Positions 8,042 through 9,823 of a DNA stretch of 9,823 nt are shown piece after piece. The notes beneath the pieces are model-generated. The model saw only the letters and a program-made list of their open reading frames with translations. It searched no databases and was not told where the DNA came from. Source of the DNA: Methylomonas sp. (lineage in GTDB: Bacteria; Pseudomonadota; Gammaproteobacteria; Methylococcales; Methylomonadaceae); the NCBI GenBank assembly GCA_026989715.1, contig JALSIU010000317.1, positions 1 through 9,823 of the forward strand, written 5' to 3'. The stretch's first letter is position 1. Each line of letters begins with the position of its first letter. A program made the translations under genes and the position numbers.

Positions 8042-8566
8042 TTAGTGTTTCAATATTTGTGGAATGCCGGCTGTCACTAAGGTGACCTGTGTGCAAAGTT
8101 GCGCCAGCTGTTGGTGCAGGCGACCGGCTTCATCAACAAAACGGCGGCTCATGCTATTGATAGGTACAATGCCTGAACCGACCTCATTACTAACGAAAAG
8201 GGTTTCGGTGGAAATTTTAGGAAGTAATGTGAGTAATGCCTGTTTTTGTTGTTTGAAAATCTCTTCTTGATAACGGCCTTGTGCATCAAATAATATATTG
8301 CTCAGCCACAGGGTTAAGCAATCGACTATGATGCAATAGGGTGTTTCTGCATAGTGTTGTAGTGTGTCAGCTAATAGAATAGGCTCTTCGATAGTTTGCC
8401 AATGACTAGGACGACTTTGCTTATGCATGGCAATACGTGTTTGCATTTCCGGGTCTCCGGCGGTTCCGGTCGCAATGTAGATAACGGCTTTACTTGTTGC
8501 GATAGCACACTGCTCGGCATAGCGGCTTTTACCTGAGCGTGCACCGCCTAAAATAAGATGTTGCAT
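8042..8566 (-). CDS. cobU: Bifunctional adenosylcobinamide kinase / adenosylcobinamide-phosphate guanylyltransferase CobU
   Basis: CobU phosphorylates adenosylcobinamide and then transfers GMP from GTP to give adenosylcobinamide-GDP, the substrate of CobS. The 174-aa product has the family's P-loop GGARSGKS at 7-14, the Y-I-A-T-G-T-A segment, the RIAMHKQSRP motif with His48 (equivalent to His46, guanylylated in the Salmonella enzyme), a Walker-B-like IIVDCLTLWLSN, and the conserved VSNEVGSGIVP and RRFVDEAGRLHQQLA near the end. Its length is normal (E. coli about 181 aa). The ATG follows the uspA-family stop by 5 nt (TAAAAAATATG) without a visible Shine-Dalgarno, which points to coupling. Presence with cobT but without cobS or the corrin-ring genes fits either salvage or a scattered pathway. 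Confidence 0.95.
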   Translation of the reverse strand: MQHLILGGARSGKSRYAEQCAIATSKAVIYIATGTAGDPEMQTRIAMHKQSRPSHWQTIEEPILLADTLQHYAETPYCIIVDCLTLWLSNILFDAQGRYQEEIFKQQKQALLTLLPKISTETLFVSNEVGSGIVPINSMSRRFVDEAGRLHQQLAQLCTQVTLVTAGIPQILKH

Positions 8567-8571
8567 ATTTT

Positions 8572-9015
8572 TTAGTTGTTTTTGAGCCGTACGGCTAATA
8601 CATCACATTTAGCATGATGTAATACGCCATTAGCGGTAGAGCCTAGGATGAGTGCCAATCCATGCCGGCCGTGTGAGCCGACAACGATAAGATCGACATT
8701 TTGTTCTTCGGCAACGGCAACAATTTCTAGCTTGGCATTGCCCATTTCTATAAATTGAGCGGCTTTAGGAATTTGCAATTGCTTACCGAGTTCGGCTAGG
8801 CGTTTGCGGGCGGCGTTCATGAGTTCGGTATCTAAATCGACATCGAAGGGTATGGCCGGCCCGTAAGTGGTATCGGTGATAGGCAGGTTATCAACGATAT
8901 GAATAATACTGAGTCGTGCTTGATTTTGTTGTGCCATATCGTATGCTTTTTGGGCAACATATTGGCCATGTTCGGAAAAATCAGCGGCTAATAAAATATG
9001 TTGATAATTTTGCAT
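8572..9015 (-). CDS. Universal stress protein (UspA family)
   Basis: A 147-aa single-domain Usp with the alpha/beta Rossmann-like fold of the family. Asp12 in HILLAADFS is the usual nucleotide-contacting residue. The C-terminal loop reads VVGSHGRHG at 111-119 followed by GSTANGVLHHAKCDVLAVR, the G-x2-G...G-S/T nucleotide-binding signature of ATP-binding Usps. Here eight residues, not the textbook nine, separate the second Gly from the Gly-Ser. The protein is cytoplasmic and probably dimeric, with an expected role in survival under starvation or envelope stress; the specific trigger is unknown. A good Shine-Dalgarno (TAGGAG) overlaps the stop of the upstream membrane-protein gene, which ends 8 nt before this ATG. 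cobU follows after 5 nt. Usp membership is certain; the symbol is left blank because paralogues cannot be told apart. Confidence 0.93.
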   Translation of the reverse strand: MQNYQHILLAADFSEHGQYVAQKAYDMAQQNQARLSIIHIVDNLPITDTTYGPAIPFDVDLDTELMNAARKRLAELGKQLQIPKAAQFIEMGNAKLEIVAVAEEQNVDLIVVGSHGRHGLALILGSTANGVLHHAKCDVLAVRLKNN

Positions 9016-9026
9016 GCTCTCTCCTA
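9016..9026 (-). promoter_or_regulatory. Shine-Dalgarno of the universal stress gene overlapping the upstream stop
   Basis: On the minus strand, TAGGAGAGAGC directly precedes the ATG at 9015. Its TAG is the stop codon of the membrane-protein gene, so ribosomes finishing that gene end on the ribosome site of the next. This supports coordinated translation of the pair. Confidence 0.65.
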
Positions 9027-9536
9027 ATTGCTTACACCTGTTTGTGGAAATAATACGCCCATTATCTGATAAGTGCTAAAAATATATAAAAAGGCGATGC
9101 CTGTCGCAAACGAAAAGGATTGGCTCAGTGCATGGCGAATGATATGTGCTGTGACTAACCAATGCCAAATCATCAGTGCCAGCATGCTGAGAAGAGCTAA
9201 TAAATTATTATTGTCAATGCTAAGTGTTCCGATGACGGGTAAGGCAAATAGGCTAATTAGGGTGTCTGTTCCGAGTAGTGCGCTGGCTGTTTGGGCATAA
9301 CGACCACGGTAATGGCTGATACTTAGCATAAGATAGGTAAAGCCCAGAATTAAAATGACTTCTACGCCAACTTGTAAAAAGGCTTGTAAACCTTTAACGG
9401 AAACTTGGATTAATAAATAGCTGACTAAGGCATAAGTTGCAATGGATAAACGTAAAATAAAATGTGAGTAAGGAATATCTTGCGGCGCATTTTTAAAGAG
9501 GCAGATATTGAATAATAAATTAAGGTAAGTGTACAT
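9024..9536 (-). CDS. Conserved multi-pass inner-membrane protein, function unknown
   Basis: A 170-aa protein that I cannot assign to a function. Hydrophobic segments lie at about 25-45, 50-72, 84-105, 112-134 and 142-164, which suggests five membrane helices. Before the first is a short amphipathic N-terminus with the motif NAPQDIPYSHFILRL. Between helices 2 and 3 is a basic loop followed by RYAQTASALLGTDTLISL. From memory, a PQDxPYS N-terminus and QTxxALxGT motif recur in small unannotated proteobacterial membrane proteins, so this is probably a conserved family and not an orphan; that is unverified. It is the first gene after the 91-nt gap and probably opens the operon, 8 nt ahead of the universal stress gene. 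The start at 9536 has only a weak upstream AGGA, 12 nt away, but no better start keeps the PQD motif. Confidence 0.72.
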   Translation of the reverse strand: MYTYLNLLFNICLFKNAPQDIPYSHFILRLSIATYALVSYLLIQVSVKGLQAFLQVGVEVILILGFTYLMLSISHYRGRYAQTASALLGTDTLISLFALPVIGTLSIDNNNLLALLSMLALMIWHWLVTAHIIRHALSQSFSFATGIAFLYIFSTYQIMGVLFPQTGVSN

Positions 9537-9589
9537 TTGAATTTTTAGTCCTAAGTTTGCTTTTAGGGGTATTTAAAACGATAGGTCAT

Positions 9590-9627
9590 CTTACACCACA
9601 TTTTATATATTATATTTTGGGCGTAAG
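9590..9627. repeat. Imperfect inverted repeat around an A/T core
   Basis: CTTACACC (9590-9597) and GGCGTAAG (9620-9627) form an 8-bp inverted repeat with one mismatch, which would be a G-U pair in the minus-strand transcript. The repeats enclose 22 A/T-rich bases and begin directly after the stop of the ABC-F gene. No U-run follows on the minus strand (ATGACC comes next), so it is not a typical terminator. It could be a transcript-end hairpin or an operator-like site around the candidate -10 box. Confidence 0.35.
9609..9614 (-). promoter_or_regulatory. Candidate -10 box for the membrane protein-Usp-cob-lipoprotein operon
   Basis: TATAAT reads on the minus strand in the only sizeable gap (9537-9627) upstream of the operon, 73 nt before the first ATG. 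No convincing -35 hexamer lies 16-18 bases upstream, and the surrounding run of alternating A/T makes chance matches easy. The call rests on position and the consensus -10 only. Confidence 0.3.
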
Positions 9628-9822
9628 CTATGGCGTGTTTGTCGCATTTTCTAGCTGTTCGCTAATATCCATCCATTCTAGTTCGGTTGATGCTAAGATT
9701 TTATCAACTTGTGCTTTTTCTTGTAAGGTTTGTTTTAACAGGTCTTTATTGGCAGCATCATAAAGAGTACTATCGGCTAATTGCGCTTCTAATTGTTTTT
9801 GTTTTTTATGGTAGGTGTCCAG
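9628..9822 (-). CDS. ABC-F family ATP-binding protein, YheS-type C-terminus (5' partial)
   Basis: Reading the minus strand from 9822, an open frame of 64 codons ends at TAG (9630-9628). The peptide begins LDTYHKKQKQLEAQL and includes LADSTLYDAANKD and STELEWMDISEQLE, a charged, Gln/Lys/Glu-rich helical hairpin with heptad-like spacing. This is the C-terminal coiled coil seen after the second ATPase domain of ABC-F proteins, which act on ribosomes. The pattern L-x-D-x-x-L-Y-[DE] then E-x-x-W-x-x-x-x-E-x-L is closest in my memory to E. coli YheS, and less like Uup. Both ATPase domains lie beyond the window, so the family call rests on this tail alone. Confidence 0.72.
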   Translation of the reverse strand: MDTYHKKQKQLEAQLADSTLYDAANKDLLKQTLQEKAQVDKILASTELEWMDISEQLENATNTP

Positions 9823-9823
9823 T

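Noticed and set aside
8037..8096. N-terminal extension of CobT to a TTG codon at 8096
   Set aside because: It would overlap cobU by 55 nt, start on a rare codon without a ribosome site, and add 20 residues not seen in the family; ATG at 8036 fits better.
8567..8571. Cobalamin riboswitch upstream of cobU
   Set aside because: Only 5 nt separate cobU from the Usp gene, and I saw no B12-box-like sequence in the 9537-9627 gap.
9550..9567. CCTAA...TTAGG hairpin in the leader of the membrane-protein gene
   Set aside because: A 5-bp A/T-rich stem with an 8-nt loop is expected by chance in this composition.
9557..9763. 68-codon plus-strand open frame at the right edge
   Set aside because: It overlaps, on the opposite strand, the ABC-F C-terminus, which has a clear family pattern; the plus-strand translation has none.

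Overview
The window looks like ordinary chromosomal DNA of a gammaproteobacterium with fairly low G+C (low to mid 40s percent by eye). This rests on gene content: a CHASE-PAS-PAS-GGDEF-EAL signalling protein, a RecJ close to the enterobacterial protein, the ycfL-lpoB lipoprotein pair, and a YheS-type ABC-F C-terminus. I cannot name a genus. Coding density is very high, and there are no RNA genes, insertion sequences, phage genes or CRISPR arrays.

Left arm, plus strand (1-4472): a 5'-truncated membrane-bound c-di-GMP enzyme with both GGDEF and EAL domains is followed after only 2 nt by recJ, the 5'-3' single-strand DNA exonuclease. The two are almost certainly cotranscribed. A perfect 12-bp hairpin (4481-4520) ends this unit and lies between recJ and the convergent lipoprotein genes.

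Right arm, minus strand, read right to left (9822-4529): the C-terminus of an ABC-F ATPase; a 91-nt gap with a possible promoter and an inverted repeat; a multi-pass membrane protein of unknown function; a universal stress protein; cobU; cobT; then three predicted outer-membrane lipoproteins (a COG3014-like protein, YcfL, LpoB). From the membrane protein to cobT and the COG3014-like gene the gaps are 5-9 nt. A 47-nt gap precedes ycfL, and ycfL overlaps lpoB by one base (TAATG). The layout suggests one long operon of unrelated functions: stress response, assembly of the cobalamin nucleotide loop, and activation of peptidoglycan synthesis.

CobU activates adenosylcobinamide to its GDP derivative and CobT makes alpha-ribazole phosphate. 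CobS, which joins the two products, is not in the window. LpoB is the outer-membrane activator of the bifunctional peptidoglycan synthase PBP1b. Here it has almost no linker between the lipid anchor and the folded domain, unlike the E. coli protein. I see no clearly novel system. The most interesting points are the three-lipoprotein module around a short-linker LpoB, the tight coupling of a c-di-GMP enzyme to a DHH-family nuclease, and cobU-cobT embedded in an unrelated operon without a visible riboswitch.
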